Shown here in pieces: positions 9,326-19,408 of a DNA stretch of 64,000 bases. The notes under the pieces are model-generated. The model made no database searches and was not told the origin of the DNA. It saw only the letters and a program-made list of their open reading frames with translations. The DNA comes from JACVRW01 sp963813495 (GTDB lineage Bacteria; Actinomycetota; Thermoleophilia; Solirubrobacterales; Thermoleophilaceae). Position 1 is the first letter of the stretch, and each line of letters starts with the position of its first letter. The stretch spans positions 1-64,000 of the forward strand of contig CAWEZC010000009.1 of the NCBI GenBank assembly GCA_963813495.1. The letters are read 5' to 3'. Both the position numbers and the translations under genes were made by a program.

Positions 9326-9790
9326 CGCCTCGACGCCGCCCGCCCGCACGGGACACTCTCGGCTGAGGCTCTGCAACATCGCAGCCCGGTCGTAGTTACC
9401 CAGCTGGCTGGTCCGCGAAAAGGTCGAAAAGCCCCTCTATGCGTACGTGGGAAGCTGGGCGTGAGAGCGCGGCGGACCCGGCACGATGGTGTGCCCTGCC
9501 AAATGAACGCGTTGGTCAGGCCTCCTCTAGTGGCTCGTGGGGCCCGCTAGGCAACCGGACGCGGAGGTCTTCGGGTTCATGCGTTGCTGTCAGCCCTCGC
9601 AGCAGGCAGCGCTCGACGCCTGGCTGAGCGCCCGCGACTGAAGCAAGAAGGCCCCGCGCATCGCGCGCCGCCCGTTTGCATGGAAACCGAAACTGGAGCG
9701 ACCACCGACATGGCTGTTGCCCCTCGCCGAAAGCGCAAGCTTGAGCCGCCTCAAGGGACGTTACGCTCGGATGGGCCAGTGTCAGAGGCC
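9326..9790. other. gap without a recognisable gene
   Basis: About 465 bases between the convergent M1 peptidase and DHFR-like genes. Open stretches occur on both strands, but none shows family-like sequence, a ribosome site or a clear amino-acid bias. I found no tRNA arm, terminator of note or repeat. It is probably decayed accessory DNA. Confidence 0.4.
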
Positions 9791-10393
9791 TTAGCGCTCC
9801 ACGCGATATCGCACATGCGTGGCGTGCGGTGAGTGCAGGGTCTCCACTGGCGTCAACCGCAGCTCGGCGATCCCGTCGAACAACCGCTCGCCCTCCCCGA
9901 GAAGCACCGGGGCGATGTCGAGCGTCAGCTCGTCCACGACCCCGGCCGCGAGCGCCTGACGCACAGTCAAGGCGCCGCCCGCAACGTCGACGCCGCGGTC
10001 GCCGGCAACCGCGATGGCCTGCTCGAATGCCGCTTCGAAGCCGCCGGTGACAAAGTGAAACGTCGTGCCGCCCTGCATCTCGATCGGGTCGTGGGCGTGG
10101 TGGGTGAGGACGAAGACAGGGGCGTGATACGGCGGCTCGTCGCCCCACCAGCCGCGCCAGTCCTCGTCCCAGGGGCCGCGGATCGGGCCGAACATGTTGC
10201 GGCCCATGACGTAGGCGCCGCGAGGGCGCAGCAACCAGGTCTGGGCGATGAGGTCCGCCTCGTCCGCCACCTCGCCGAGATGCCAGCCGTGAAGCTGCAT
10301 GCCGCCGACCCCGAGCGGGTCCTCCCGCCTCTGGCTGGGCCCGGCGACAAAGCCGTCGAGCGATATGGACATGTGGCAGGTAGTCGCGGTCAT
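9791..10393 (-). CDS. dihydrofolate-reductase-like (RibD C-terminal family) protein
   Basis: A 200-residue RibD_C/DHFR-fold protein, probably an NADPH-dependent reductase of unknown substrate. The family marks are the N-terminal CHMSISLDGFVAG, the GRNMFG segment, the VFVLTHHAHDP strand and the nucleotide-binding stretch VDVAGGALTVRQAL, with a C-terminal DIAPVLLGEGERLF. The length is normal for the stand-alone family often called dihydrofolate reductase family protein. These enzymes are common in accessory actinobacterial DNA, and a true folate role is not implied. The gene stands alone on the minus strand, flanked by long gaps on both sides. Confidence 0.88.
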   Translation of the reverse strand: MTATTCHMSISLDGFVAGPSQRREDPLGVGGMQLHGWHLGEVADEADLIAQTWLLRPRGAYVMGRNMFGPIRGPWDEDWRGWWGDEPPYHAPVFVLTHHAHDPIEMQGGTTFHFVTGGFEAAFEQAIAVAGDRGVDVAGGALTVRQALAAGVVDELTLDIAPVLLGEGERLFDGIAELRLTPVETLHSPHATHVRYRVER

Positions 10394-10850
10394 TGCATCT
10401 CAGACTGACATAAGCCACAGAACTCATCGGCCACGCGGCGATGCGTACTAACGCCTCGGCGGGCCTCTGGCCGGGCGAAAGCCCCACGGCCCCGCCGCGA
10501 CGCGGCGAGTGCGGAATGCGTGGTTCGCGGACGCCCCCGGGGCCATCGAAATCCTCGCCAGGCGGGAAGTCGCGGCAGCCCCAGCGCCAGACCGCAGAAT
10601 GAATGCCCGCTGTACGCGTCCAAGCGACGACGAGGCTCCGACGCCGACGATCGGGACCGTGACGACCATGCAGCCGAAGCGTCCCGCCAACCCAGTCGCC
10701 CGTCAACTCAAGATCATCTGACCAGGGCAGCATCCGGCCGACTGCCTTGGACGAAAAGCACCACTCTTGACCCGCGCGTCGCCGGGATCGCCAGCCCGCC
10801 CGATCTCCACGAGGCTCGGAGGGTCCGACGACCCGAACCCAAAGGGCCCG
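10394..10850. other. gap without a recognisable gene
   Basis: About 457 bases upstream of the DHFR-like gene. Short open stretches exist in several frames on both strands, but none resembles a protein family or has a good ribosome site. The promoter of the DHFR-like gene should lie just above 10393; no consensus boxes are obvious. Confidence 0.35.
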
Positions 10851-11024
10851 ATGAAGACCTACGCGATCACGTTCCTGCTCACGACGCCCACGCCTGACCG
10901 CGAGGTCGAGAGCTTCGCTGCCGAGGTCGCCGAGGACGCCCGCGCGCACCTGCGGGATGGGGAGGAGCTCGAGCTCGCCGGCGTTGAGCCGGCACCACCG
11001 GAGCGCCCACCTACGGGCGTCTGA
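10851..11024 (+). CDS. possible small protein of unknown function
   Basis: A 57-residue open frame starting MKTYAITFLLTTPTPDREVE, predicted to fold as a strand followed by an acidic helix (ESFAAEVAEDARAHL). The composition is balanced and not arginine-rich like antisense frames in this genome, which favours a real gene. There is no strong ribosome site (GGGCCCG precedes the ATG) and no family was recognised. It lies just outside the island boundary. Confidence 0.35.
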   Translation: MKTYAITFLLTTPTPDREVESFAAEVAEDARAHLRDGEELELAGVEPAPPERPPTGV

Positions 11025-11106
11025 CGGCGGCTCGCGCGCAGGGCGAGGCGCGGCTCAGGATCGGCGTAGCGCGGGCTCAGGCGGACGCAAAGGCAGCTGG
11101 TTGGCC

Positions 11107-11150
11107 CTACACATTGGTACCCGATTGGTACCCGCACGCGCCCGAGCACC
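11107..11150 (-). pseudogene. possible second integrase C-terminal tail
   Basis: On the minus strand the codons TAC CAA TCG GGT ACC AAT GTG TAG give YQSGTNV and a stop at 11107. The segment holds two copies of ATTGGTACCCG on the plus strand. Tails with repeated G-x-N motifs are typical of tyrosine integrases, including the intact one next door (GINSGIN). It lies 46 bases beyond the outer edge of the island's attachment copy, so it may be the end of an older, mostly lost element. It is too short to be sure. Confidence 0.25.
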
Positions 11151-11195
11151 GCAGCCCGAAAGCACGAACCCCCGCGTTTGCAAGGGCTCCGGTAA

Positions 11196-12322
<1,127 letters not shown>

Positions 12323-13053
12323 CCACGAGCTGGCGCAGCCCTTCGTTGCAGCTGTACGTGGCGAGCACGCTCGCGGTGCCGACCGTCGGCCCTGCTGGGC
12401 TGGCGTTTCTGCTCCGCCCGGTTTGGTCGCTCCATGGGAGGGCGCTGGCGGTCCCGGGTCCGGGACGGAACCCGAGCCCTCCGGGCGAGGGCCCCGGGGC
12501 CCCGCCCCGACAGGGGCCGGCGGCGCGCAGCGCGGGGCTTGCAGTCCCGGACCCGGGCCGCATAATCGCGCTCACAAGGAGCCGACCAAGCCGGCGGGGA
12601 CGGCTCGCGATCAGCGGGCTCCGACAGATGCAGGCCCGCTACTCCAGTGCCGCAAGTCCGGCCCGCGCTCGGCTCGCTGGCAGGCGCGATGTCGCGTTGC
12701 AATGGCATTCGGGTATGGCCAGCCGTCTAATCACGGCCCCGGGGCGTAGGCATGCGCGGTCTCGCACCGGCGGCCCGCACTGCTCCTGTCGTCGAGAAGC
12801 AGCACTGCGGGTGCGCCCTCCTCGTAGTCGTCCGGGGCGGCCGTCTGAGGTTCCGAGCCGAGACGCTCGCTCGCGTATGAAGCAGCAGGGGGGTGCGTCG
12901 TCCCGTCGGCGCGCTAGTGACGCCGGAGCCATGCGACCATCCGCGCCATGGTGGTCTGCGCGACGACCGCCGTGCCAGTCAATAGCGCGGCTCCCACGGG
13001 TGCGAGCGAGAGGGCGGTCTCCTCGATCGGGATCCCCGTGACGTGGGCGAACG
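12323..13053. other. gene-poor stretch upstream of the integrase, with a long-range inverted repeat
   Basis: About 730 bases without a convincing gene; the open frames seen are low-complexity Arg/Pro/Ala. Perfect 14-base arms of an inverted repeat, CCCGGGTCCGGGAC at 12453-12466 and its complement at 12544-12557, enclose 77 GC-rich bases. Next to an integrase gene such arms may be recombinase or excisionase binding sites, or a structured leader. No excisionase gene was found. Confidence 0.4.
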
Positions 13054-14388
13054 TCATTGGAAGATCTCGGTGGTGCTATCGCCGCCCTGCAGGCGCACTT
13101 CGTGCGCGCGCGCGGGGCCTCCGGGTCGGTCGTGGAGGTCGACGAAGAAGTCCGGGTCGACCTTCATCCCGCCGTCGGGGTCGCAGTCCACCTTGAGCAG
13201 CCAGGAGCGCAGTTCGGGGTAGAACTGGTTGTCCCAGGTCGAGTAGAGCGAGTTGGTGACGTACAGCCGGCGGCCGTCGAGCGAGAGCTGGATCATCTGC
13301 GGTCCGCCGTTCAGTTCGCGGCCGGCGTCGTTTGGCTTGCCGAGCAGTCCGCCGAGCCAGAGCCGGCCGGTCAGCTTCGGGTTCTTCAGGTCGGAGACGT
13401 CGTACTGGCGCAGGTCGCCGTGCAGCCAGTTCGAGAAGTAGAGGAAGCGGTCGTCCATCGAGACGACCAGGTCGGTGATCAGGCCGGGCACGCCGCCGGG
13501 CAGTGGCCAGCCCTCGAGCTCCTCGTTCTCGACCTCGACCACGGGCTCGGCCCGGTAGCTCCCGTTCGAGCGGTGGAAGCGGAGGATGTTGCTCGCCAGC
13601 GTCGCCCCGACGAAGCCCTGGTCGGCGTCGGGGTCGTGCAGCCAGCGCAGCTCGAGCGGGATCAGCCCTTGTTCGCCGAGGTCGAGCGTCTGCTCGAGCC
13701 GCCGCTCGGCGAGGTCCCAGAAGTGCAGCCGCCGCCCATAGCGGCCGGCGACGACGTCGTCGATGTCGAAGCCGGGCTCGTAGGCGTTGGGCTCGCCCCA
13801 CTCGGACGAGACCAGCACGTTCTTGCGCGGCTGGTACCAGAAGTCGTAATTGAGGCCCGGCTTTCGGCCGCCGTTCTCCCAGCGACCCTTGATCTCGAAG
13901 CTGCGCGCGTCGAGCACCGCGAAGCCACCCGAGCCGTTGCCGTCGGCGTCGCCGAGCATGCTGACGACGACGTTGTCGCCCGGCATGCAATGGACGGTGT
14001 GCGGCCGCGTGTAGCCCGTCTTCTCGATCAGCTCCCGCGGCTCGATCACCGTCTCGATCCGGGGCCGCCGCGGGTCGTCCGCCACGTTCAGGACGTGGAT
14101 CCGCGACGAGCGCATACCCGGCACGATCAGATGCGAACGGTCGGGCCCGTGGCAGGCCGAGCTGCAGCGGTTCCAGCCGAAGTGGTGCAGCTCGTCGCCG
14201 ACGTTCGGCATCGCCGTCTCGTGCACGATCCGCCCCTCATCGGCGTCGACGACGGCGAGGAAGTCCGGCCTCTCGACGCCCGTGCCCTGATGCAGGCAGG
14301 CGAGGTACAGGAACTCTTCCGCCGGCGCGCGCATGGCGTCCGCGGGCGAGTCGTAAAGCGATGCGGTGCGGTTTTGCTCGCTGCTCAT
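13054..14388 (-). CDS. methanethiol oxidase / selenium-binding protein (SBP56) family
   Basis: A 444-residue member of the SBP56 family. Characterised members are copper enzymes that oxidise methanethiol to formaldehyde, hydrogen sulfide and hydrogen peroxide. Family sequence runs throughout: LYLACLHQGTG, GWNRCSSACHGPDRSHL, HTVHCMPGDN, YDFWYQPRKN, SEWGEPNAYEPGF and HEVRLQGGDSTTEIFQ at the end, with conserved His residues of the metal site (HHFGWNRC, RPHTVHCM). There is no signal peptide, so it acts in the cytoplasm, unlike periplasmic bacterial MtoX. The start ATG 14388 overlaps the stop of the upstream methyltransferase (ATGA) and has AGGAGG about 7 bases before it, indicating translational coupling. 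Confidence 0.92.
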   Translation of the reverse strand: MSSEQNRTASLYDSPADAMRAPAEEFLYLACLHQGTGVERPDFLAVVDADEGRIVHETAMPNVGDELHHFGWNRCSSACHGPDRSHLIVPGMRSSRIHVLNVADDPRRPRIETVIEPRELIEKTGYTRPHTVHCMPGDNVVVSMLGDADGNGSGGFAVLDARSFEIKGRWENGGRKPGLNYDFWYQPRKNVLVSSEWGEPNAYEPGFDIDDVVAGRYGRRLHFWDLAERRLEQTLDLGEQGLIPLELRWLHDPDADQGFVGATLASNILRFHRSNGSYRAEPVVEVENEELEGWPLPGGVPGLITDLVVSMDDRFLYFSNWLHGDLRQYDVSDLKNPKLTGRLWLGGLLGKPNDAGRELNGGPQMIQLSLDGRRLYVTNSLYSTWDNQFYPELRSWLLKVDCDPDGGMKVDPDFFVDLHDRPGGPARAHEVRLQGGDSTTEIFQ

Positions 14389-15250
14389 CGCGAGCCTCCT
14401 TCGTCTCCGTCTTCGAGGTTCGGCCTGGCGGCACGCAGCGAGATGCTCTCGACCGCGTAGGTGCTGCAGGCCTCCAGTGCCCGCTCTGAGATGAAGCGGT
14501 AGTCGTTCGTGCGCAGCTCCTTCAGCTCGAGACCGTTCGCCTCGAGTGCGGCCACGTAGGTGCTGCGCGGGGTCGCTCCGGCGATGCAGGCGGCCCACAG
14601 CTCAAGGTTGCGCCGCGTGCGCTCCCTGGGCGCCCGGCCGCTCACGATGTCGGCGATCGCCAGCCTCCCGCCGGGCCGCAGCACGCGCGCAGCTTCGGCG
14701 AAGACGCGGTGCTTGAGCGGCGAAAGGTTGATGACACCGTTCGAGATGACCACGTCGAAGCTCGAGTCGTCGAAGGGCAGTTCCTCCATGTGGGCCTCGA
14801 CGAACTCGACCTGCGAGAGCCCCTCGCGCTCCCGTGGCCGCGCCGCCTTGTCGAGCTGCTCGCAGTGATTTCCACGCCGACGACGCGACCCGACTCCCCA
14901 ACCAAGACCGCCGCGCAGAAAGCATCGGTTCCCGATCCCGAGCCGAGGTCGAGGACGGCTTCGCCGGATTGGAGTCCGGCGAGATCGAGGTGATGCCCCA
15001 CTCCGGCGAAGGACGCCAGCGCTTCGGCCGGAATTGCGTCGAGGAGCTCGCTGGGGTAACCGAGCTGCTTGGCCAGACTTCTTCCCACCTCGAAGTGAAG
15101 CGCCGCGCGCCCTCCGCGGGCGACATGTCGATACATGTCCTTGATCGCCGCCTCCAGGCGCGCTCCGTCCACGAGCGAACTCGCGTCGAGCTGTGGCAAC
15201 GCCTCCGTGTTTGACGTCTCGTCCGGCGTGGCGCGAGACTTGCTGCTCAT
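14385..15250 (-). pseudogene. ArsM-like SAM-dependent methyltransferase, single-base frameshift
   Basis: Class I methyltransferase of about 288 residues related to arsenite methyltransferase (ArsM). The N-terminal part carries the SAM motif VLDLGSGSGTD and GRVVGVEIT. Near 14862 one base is missing, and homology continues in another frame (EQLDKAAR..., MEELPFDDSSFDVVISNGVINLSP, LRPGGRLAIADIV) to the stop at 14385. The frameshift may be a mutation or a sequencing error. ArsM usually has Cys in ISNCVINLSP; here it is Gly, while the Cys of ACIAGA remains, so arsenite may not be the substrate. The downstream stop overlaps the SBP56 start and the cupin gene lies 58 bases upstream, giving a three-gene operon. 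Confidence 0.8.
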
Positions 15251-15308
15251 CGGGGCTCCTGGAGATCGGCTTGCGAGTGTACGCCGATCGCGTAGGCGGG
15301 TATGTAGT

Positions 15309-15704
15309 TCATCCTTGGTTCCCCGGTACGACTCTGGCCGCGTGCAGGTTGTCCATCACCACGGGGATCGTCTGCGCGAGGACATCCGTTGGGCTGAATT
15401 CGATGATCTCGGCGCCCGCGTAGTGGACGGGCGTGTGGCTGGGCGGGACGTAGTAGGCGTCGCCGGCCTCGTAGGTTTCGTCGCGGTCGGCGAACCGGAA
15501 GGCCACCCTGCCCTTGATCACGTAGCCCCAGCGCGGCAGCTGGCAGCGGTCGTCCGGCAGCCCGCGGAAGAGGTCGGCGAGGTCGGCGTCCGCTGTGTGT
15601 GACTCGAAGCAGACGGAGTATCCGCCATCGAGGTGCTCGAGCTGTACTTCGAGGCCCTCCAGCGCAAGCGTCTCTGATGCGGTTTCTCTCGACACCTTCG
15701 GCAT
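15309..15704 (-). CDS. cupin-domain protein
   Basis: A 131-residue single-domain cupin. The strands WGYVIKGRVAFRF, ETYEAGDAYYVPPSHTP and AEIIEFSP match cupin motifs 1 and 2, but motif 1 lacks the usual His pair, so metal binding is doubtful. The start ATG 15704 is chosen because AGGAG lies 8 bases upstream; a longer frame begins at 15737. It is first in the minus-strand set cupin, methyltransferase, SBP56. It could be a small-molecule sensor or isomerase-type enzyme serving the same pathway; the substrate is unknown. Confidence 0.75.
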   Translation of the reverse strand: MPKVSRETASETLALEGLEVQLEHLDGGYSVCFESHTADADLADLFRGLPDDRCQLPRWGYVIKGRVAFRFADRDETYEAGDAYYVPPSHTPVHYAGAEIIEFSPTDVLAQTIPVVMDNLHAARVVPGNQG

Positions 15705-15810
15705 CTCGCGGCTCCTGTGCTCGTGGCTTGCCCGCACCGGGCTCGAGACCGAGGCTAGGCGCGCGCGGCCGCTCCCGCATCGGTGCCGGTACCCAAACTG
15801 AGGTCGCTCG

Positions 15811-17433
15811 CTACGTAATCCCGTGCGCGTGGGCCCAGGCGGTCGCGACCGCCCGCGCCGTGCGGCCGGAAGCGCCGATCTTGAGGTAGACGTTGGCCAC
15901 GTGGCGCTCCACGGTGCGTACGCTGAGCACGAGCTCGGCGGCGATGTCGGCGTTCCCCAGCCCGCGTGCGACCAGCCGGAGCACCTCGGCCTCGCGGGCC
16001 GAGAGCCCGCCGACGCGCGCCTCCCGTGGCCGCGCGCCGAGCTCCTCCAGCACCTTGCCGGCGCGGGCCTCGGCCTTCGCCGCGGGCCCGTCGCGCCCGA
16101 GGACGCGCAGCACGGAGGCGAGCTCGAGTCGCGCGAGTGCCGCGTCGTACCGGGCGCCGGCGGCGTCGAAGAGGTCGCCTGCGTCCTCGAGCAGCGGACA
16201 GGCGGCGGATTCGCCCGCCGCGGCCGCGACCCGGCCCTCGGCGAGCAGAGCCGCCGCGCGAAGCGGCGCGTTCGGGCATGCCGCGGCGATCGCGGCGATC
16301 TCCTCGGCGGCCTCGCGCGCGCACGCGGTGCCGCCGCCAGCCACCCCCGCGCGCACCATCAGGTCGAGCCCCGCCACCCGCTCGAAGCGATCCGCCTCGC
16401 CGACACGGCGCAGGAAGCGCGCCGCCGCGTCGATCGCCGTCTCGCTGTCTCCACGGTCGAGTGCCAGCAGCCCGACGAGGAGCGCGTGGAAGCGGTGCGA
16501 CTCCACGCGGGCCAGAAGCGCCTCCGCCTCGCCGGTTCGTCCTTGCCGGCGCCGCAGCTCGGCGAGGCGGGCGAGCGGATCGACGTCACGCCCCGGCCGC
16601 AGCGCGCCGAGCTCTTCGATCGCCGCCGTGAGCTCCTCTTCGGCGCGCTCCCAATCGCCGTGCCAGAGCAGCACGTCCGCGTAGGCGGTGCGGCAGATCG
16701 AGAACATCTGACGGTCCGCAAACCGTGTCGCGATGTCGCGCACGCGCAGGCACCACTCGGTCGCCCGCTCGAGGTCGCGGACCAGCTTGCAGGCGTCGAT
16801 CATGTGGCAGCAGACCGTCTCGATCGAGTCCGCATCGGTCATCTCGCCGCCGACCGCGGCCGCCGCGGCAGCATCCAGTCGCCGCATCCCCTCCTCGATC
16901 TTCCCGGTACTGACCAGAGCGAGGCCGTTGAGCGCGAGCGCGAGCATCTCGACGTCGACCGCTTCCACCTCACGCGCGAGCGCGATCGCCTGCGCCGATC
17001 CCTCCAGCGCCACATCGGGGTGGTGGTCAGAGAGCGCGAAGTGGGCGCGGATCAGTGTCACCCACGCGGTCGCAACGCTCGGCGGCTCCCCCTCTACGAG
17101 CAGCGCCGCGCGCTCGACCCAGCCCGAGGCCTCGGCCGGCCCCCGGAAGGCGTACGCATCGTGGCAGAGCTGGATCGCGAGCCGTGCGGCAGTCGCGGCG
17201 TCGCCTCGCGACCGAGCGAGGCGGTAGCCGCGCTGATGCGCCTCGATCGCGGCCTGCGCATCGAGCTCGTAGCGGGCGGCCAGACCCGCCCCCTCGAACG
17301 CCTCCGGCGTCTCCTCCTGCGCAAGCGCGTCCGCGAAACGTACCCGCGCCTCGGCCCATGCGCCCCGCGCGAGCGCCACACGCCCGTCCTCGATCGCTCT
17401 ATTCGGCTCGTCCGCTCGCGTGGGCGCAACCAT
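15811..17433 (-). CDS. LuxR-family regulator with TPR-like helical repeats
   Basis: A 540-residue regulator. Residues about 10-450 are alpha-helical repeats of TPR type (AIEDGRVALARGAWAEARVRF, LAELRRRQGRTGEAEALLARV), and the last 65 residues form a LuxR/GerE helix-turn-helix (GLSAREAEVLRLVARGLGN, LVLSVRTVERHVANVYLKIG). There is no N-terminal AAA ATPase as in the MalT group. ATG 17433 begins the family-like part; no clear ribosome site was seen, and earlier starts remain possible. It lies 106 bases upstream of the cupin gene on the same strand and is the likely regulator of that operon. Confidence 0.85.
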   Translation of the reverse strand: MVAPTRADEPNRAIEDGRVALARGAWAEARVRFADALAQEETPEAFEGAGLAARYELDAQAAIEAHQRGYRLARSRGDAATAARLAIQLCHDAYAFRGPAEASGWVERAALLVEGEPPSVATAWVTLIRAHFALSDHHPDVALEGSAQAIALAREVEAVDVEMLALALNGLALVSTGKIEEGMRRLDAAAAAAVGGEMTDADSIETVCCHMIDACKLVRDLERATEWCLRVRDIATRFADRQMFSICRTAYADVLLWHGDWERAEEELTAAIEELGALRPGRDVDPLARLAELRRRQGRTGEAEALLARVESHRFHALLVGLLALDRGDSETAIDAAARFLRRVGEADRFERVAGLDLMVRAGVAGGGTACAREAAEEIAAIAAACPNAPLRAAALLAEGRVAAAAGESAACPLLEDAGDLFDAAGARYDAALARLELASVLRVLGRDGPAAKAEARAGKVLEELGARPREARVGGLSAREAEVLRLVARGLGNADIAAELVLSVRTVERHVANVYLKIGASGRTARAVATAWAHAHGIT

Positions 17434-17776
17434 AGTCCGGACAGGCTGCACCCAAGGGTTCGGGCGACTCGCAGGGCGACAGCAAGCGCGATCGGAATTG
17501 GGGCGCTCGTGCACGAGCTAGACCTCGATCCGCGGGCCACGATCCACTCCCCGTACCGGCGCTGCCGCTCCGCGCGAGATGGGAGGGTCTCGGCCGGCGC
17601 GCGGTCGCACCCGCTCGGGACGAGCACTAGGAGCGCACCCGGCGCGAGATCGGCCCCCGCGCCAGTCCTCCATTTGTGGACGACCGGGAGTTGGCCGTCC
17701 TGTGATCGCTGGCCGGTTGCGGCAGCGGGCTCGTGTACTTCGCAGCGAGGCAGTCGTCCACCGAGGGGAGATGTTC

Positions 17777-18190
17777 ATGTCCGTGTCGCCGTTGTTGAAT
17801 GCCGCCGGTCGTCGTCGCTCGCCGGCCACGCTGCCCGGCTATCTCGCCGGGCGTCCGCCGCGCAACGAGGGGATCCGCTACCCGGCCGATCCGCCGCCTG
17901 TCGAGGAGATCGTCGCGGTCATGCACCAAGCCGGCGACGGGGTCCACGGCGCGCGCGCCCGCGGTCTGATCGTGGTGCTCTGGCGCGCCGGGCTGCGCAT
18001 CCAGGAAGCGCTCTCGCTGGCCGAGGTCGACCTCGACGAGCAGCGCGGCGCGCTGCTTGTCCGCAACGGCAAAGGCGGCAAGCGCCGCGAGGTCGGCATG
18101 GACCGCTGGGGCTTCGAGCGGCTGCGTCCGTGGCTTGGCCACCGCACGCGCCTGCCGGTCGGCCCGCTGTTCTGCATCATCGGCGGGCCC
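17777..18190 (+). pseudogene. truncated tyrosine recombinase (XerC-like)
   Basis: Only the N-terminal part of a short actinobacterial tyrosine recombinase remains: ATG 17777 (ribosome site GAGGGGAG) to about residue 138. It includes the first catalytic Arg in RAGLRIQEALSL and the KGGKRREVGMD strand. Homology stops after PLFCIIGGPT, and the His-x-x-Arg and Tyr part is gone. The frame continues into unrelated codons to 18403 because the gene is fused by deletion to an acetyltransferase remnant. Confidence 0.8.
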
Positions 18191-18413
18191 ACGTCGACGT
18201 GCTCTTCACGCGTCGCCCGTGGCGCAAGCGGGGCGTGGGCGCGGCGCTCCTCGGCGACTCCTTCGGTCGCTTCTGGGAGCGCGGCGAGCACAGCGTCGGA
18301 CTCGGCGTCGACGCGGCGAGCGACACCCGGCGTTTCGCCTCTACGAGCGCGCCGGGATGACGCCCGCGCTCGGCTGGGTGGCGTACGAGAAAGACCTCGG
18401 TGACACTGGGTGA
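18188..18413 (+). pseudogene. C-terminal remnant of a GNAT acetyltransferase
   Basis: The segment encodes the acetyl-CoA-binding end of a GNAT protein: VLFTRRPWRKRGVGAALL (motif A, R-x-x-G-x-G/A), then WERGEHSVGLGVDAASDT in one frame and AFRLYERAGM...VAYEKDL (motif B) in another, so there is a frameshift near 18330. The 5' end is missing; the gene joins the recombinase remnant at about 18190. Confidence 0.75.
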
Positions 18414-19408
18414 GCAGCGCAACAAGGGCGAGAGCTGTCGCCCCGTTTCCATCCGCGGGCGCCGTGGGGGCCGACTGACTGGGAATGTTGCGGACCTACT
18501 CCGCTGTCCGGGGCCCTGGCGCTGACAAGCCAGGTCGACATCTGCGCGCGCACTCCATCTGGTGCGGCGAATGGCTCGAGGGCACCGCGCACGGCCTCGA
18601 GGAGTCTGGGGCGAATTCGATCCGCGCCCTCCCCCGCCAGGCGGATGATCTCGCCGGCCGGGCCGAGGGCCGTGACGTAGTCGACCGCCTCGTCGAGATC
18701 GCGGCCGATCAGCATCTGGCTGTCGAACCGGGCAAGGCGGATGTCCTCGTAGCCTGCGCTGACCAGGATCCCGCTCGTGGTGTCGGCATTGGCCATCGAG
18801 AACGGGCCCGGCCCGCAGGTCGGCTCGTCGGAGTCCTCGCGCCGTTTGAGGATTTCCTCAACAGCGAGCTCGGCCTCGTGGAGCCAGGGGTTGTCGGGCT
18901 TTTGGCGCCAGACGACCATGCACAGCTCCCCGCCGGGCACGAGTGCGGAACGCACATTGCGCAGAGCCCTCACGGGGTTCGCGAAGAACATCGTCCCGAA
19001 GCGAGCGAAGGCTCGGTCGAATCCGTTCTCGAGCCCGCCGGCCTCGACGTCGGCGACCGCGAAGCGGACGTTCGCGACCCCGGCCTCCTGGGCCTCGGCC
19101 GTGGCAGCCTCGATGAATCGGGGCGAGGCATCCAGTCCGACCACCTCGCCCCCCGGCCGGACCATCGCGGCGATCTGCTGCGCCGCATCGCCGAAGCCGC
19201 ACCCGATGTCGAGCACCCGCTCGCCCGCTCGGGGCGGATGAAGCTCGAGCGCCCGGTCGCCATGGGCACTCAGACCCGGAAGGATTATGTGGCGGAATCT
19301 GGCGAAGCGGTCGAACAGGACTCCGTCCCAAGCCTTCACCGCCTCCTGATTGCCGGCCGTGACCGACCTTGTGGGCGATACGAGCTGTTCCTGGGCGAGG
19401 CGCGACAT
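18341..19408 (-). CDS. class I SAM-dependent methyltransferase
   Basis: A 355-residue methyltransferase of the UbiE/Methyltransf_25 type, substrate unknown. SAM-binding motifs are VLDIGCGFGDAAQQIA (about 66-81), EVVGLDASPRFI and FDRAFARFGTMFFANP, followed by LVPGGELCMVVW. Normal family sequence ends near WLVSARAP (about residue 300). The last 55 residues are antisense to the broken acetyltransferase, so the original stop may have been lost in the same deletion. GGAG precedes the ATG at 19408. The neighbour upstream is a TetR regulator on the same strand, 250 bases away. Confidence 0.85.
   Translation of the reverse strand: MSRLAQEQLVSPTRSVTAGNQEAVKAWDGVLFDRFARFRHIILPGLSAHGDRALELHPPRAGERVLDIGCGFGDAAQQIAAMVRPGGEVVGLDASPRFIEAATAEAQEAGVANVRFAVADVEAGGLENGFDRAFARFGTMFFANPVRALRNVRSALVPGGELCMVVWRQKPDNPWLHEAELAVEEILKRREDSDEPTCGPGPFSMANADTTSGILVSAGYEDIRLARFDSQMLIGRDLDEAVDYVTALGPAGEIIRLAGEGADRIRPRLLEAVRGALEPFAAPDGVRAQMSTWLVSARAPDSGVGPQHSQSVGPHGARGWKRGDSSRPCCAAHPVSPRSFSYATQPSAGVIPARS

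Noticed and set aside
12453..12557. Inverted repeat considered as a terminator for the integrase region
   Set aside because: The 77-base loop is too long for an intrinsic terminator and there is no T-tract; kept only as a repeat.
13057..14460. Long plus-strand open frame opposite the SBP56 gene
   Set aside because: Val/Arg/Ala-rich antisense shadow of a clearly recognisable family gene; no family sequence or ribosome site.
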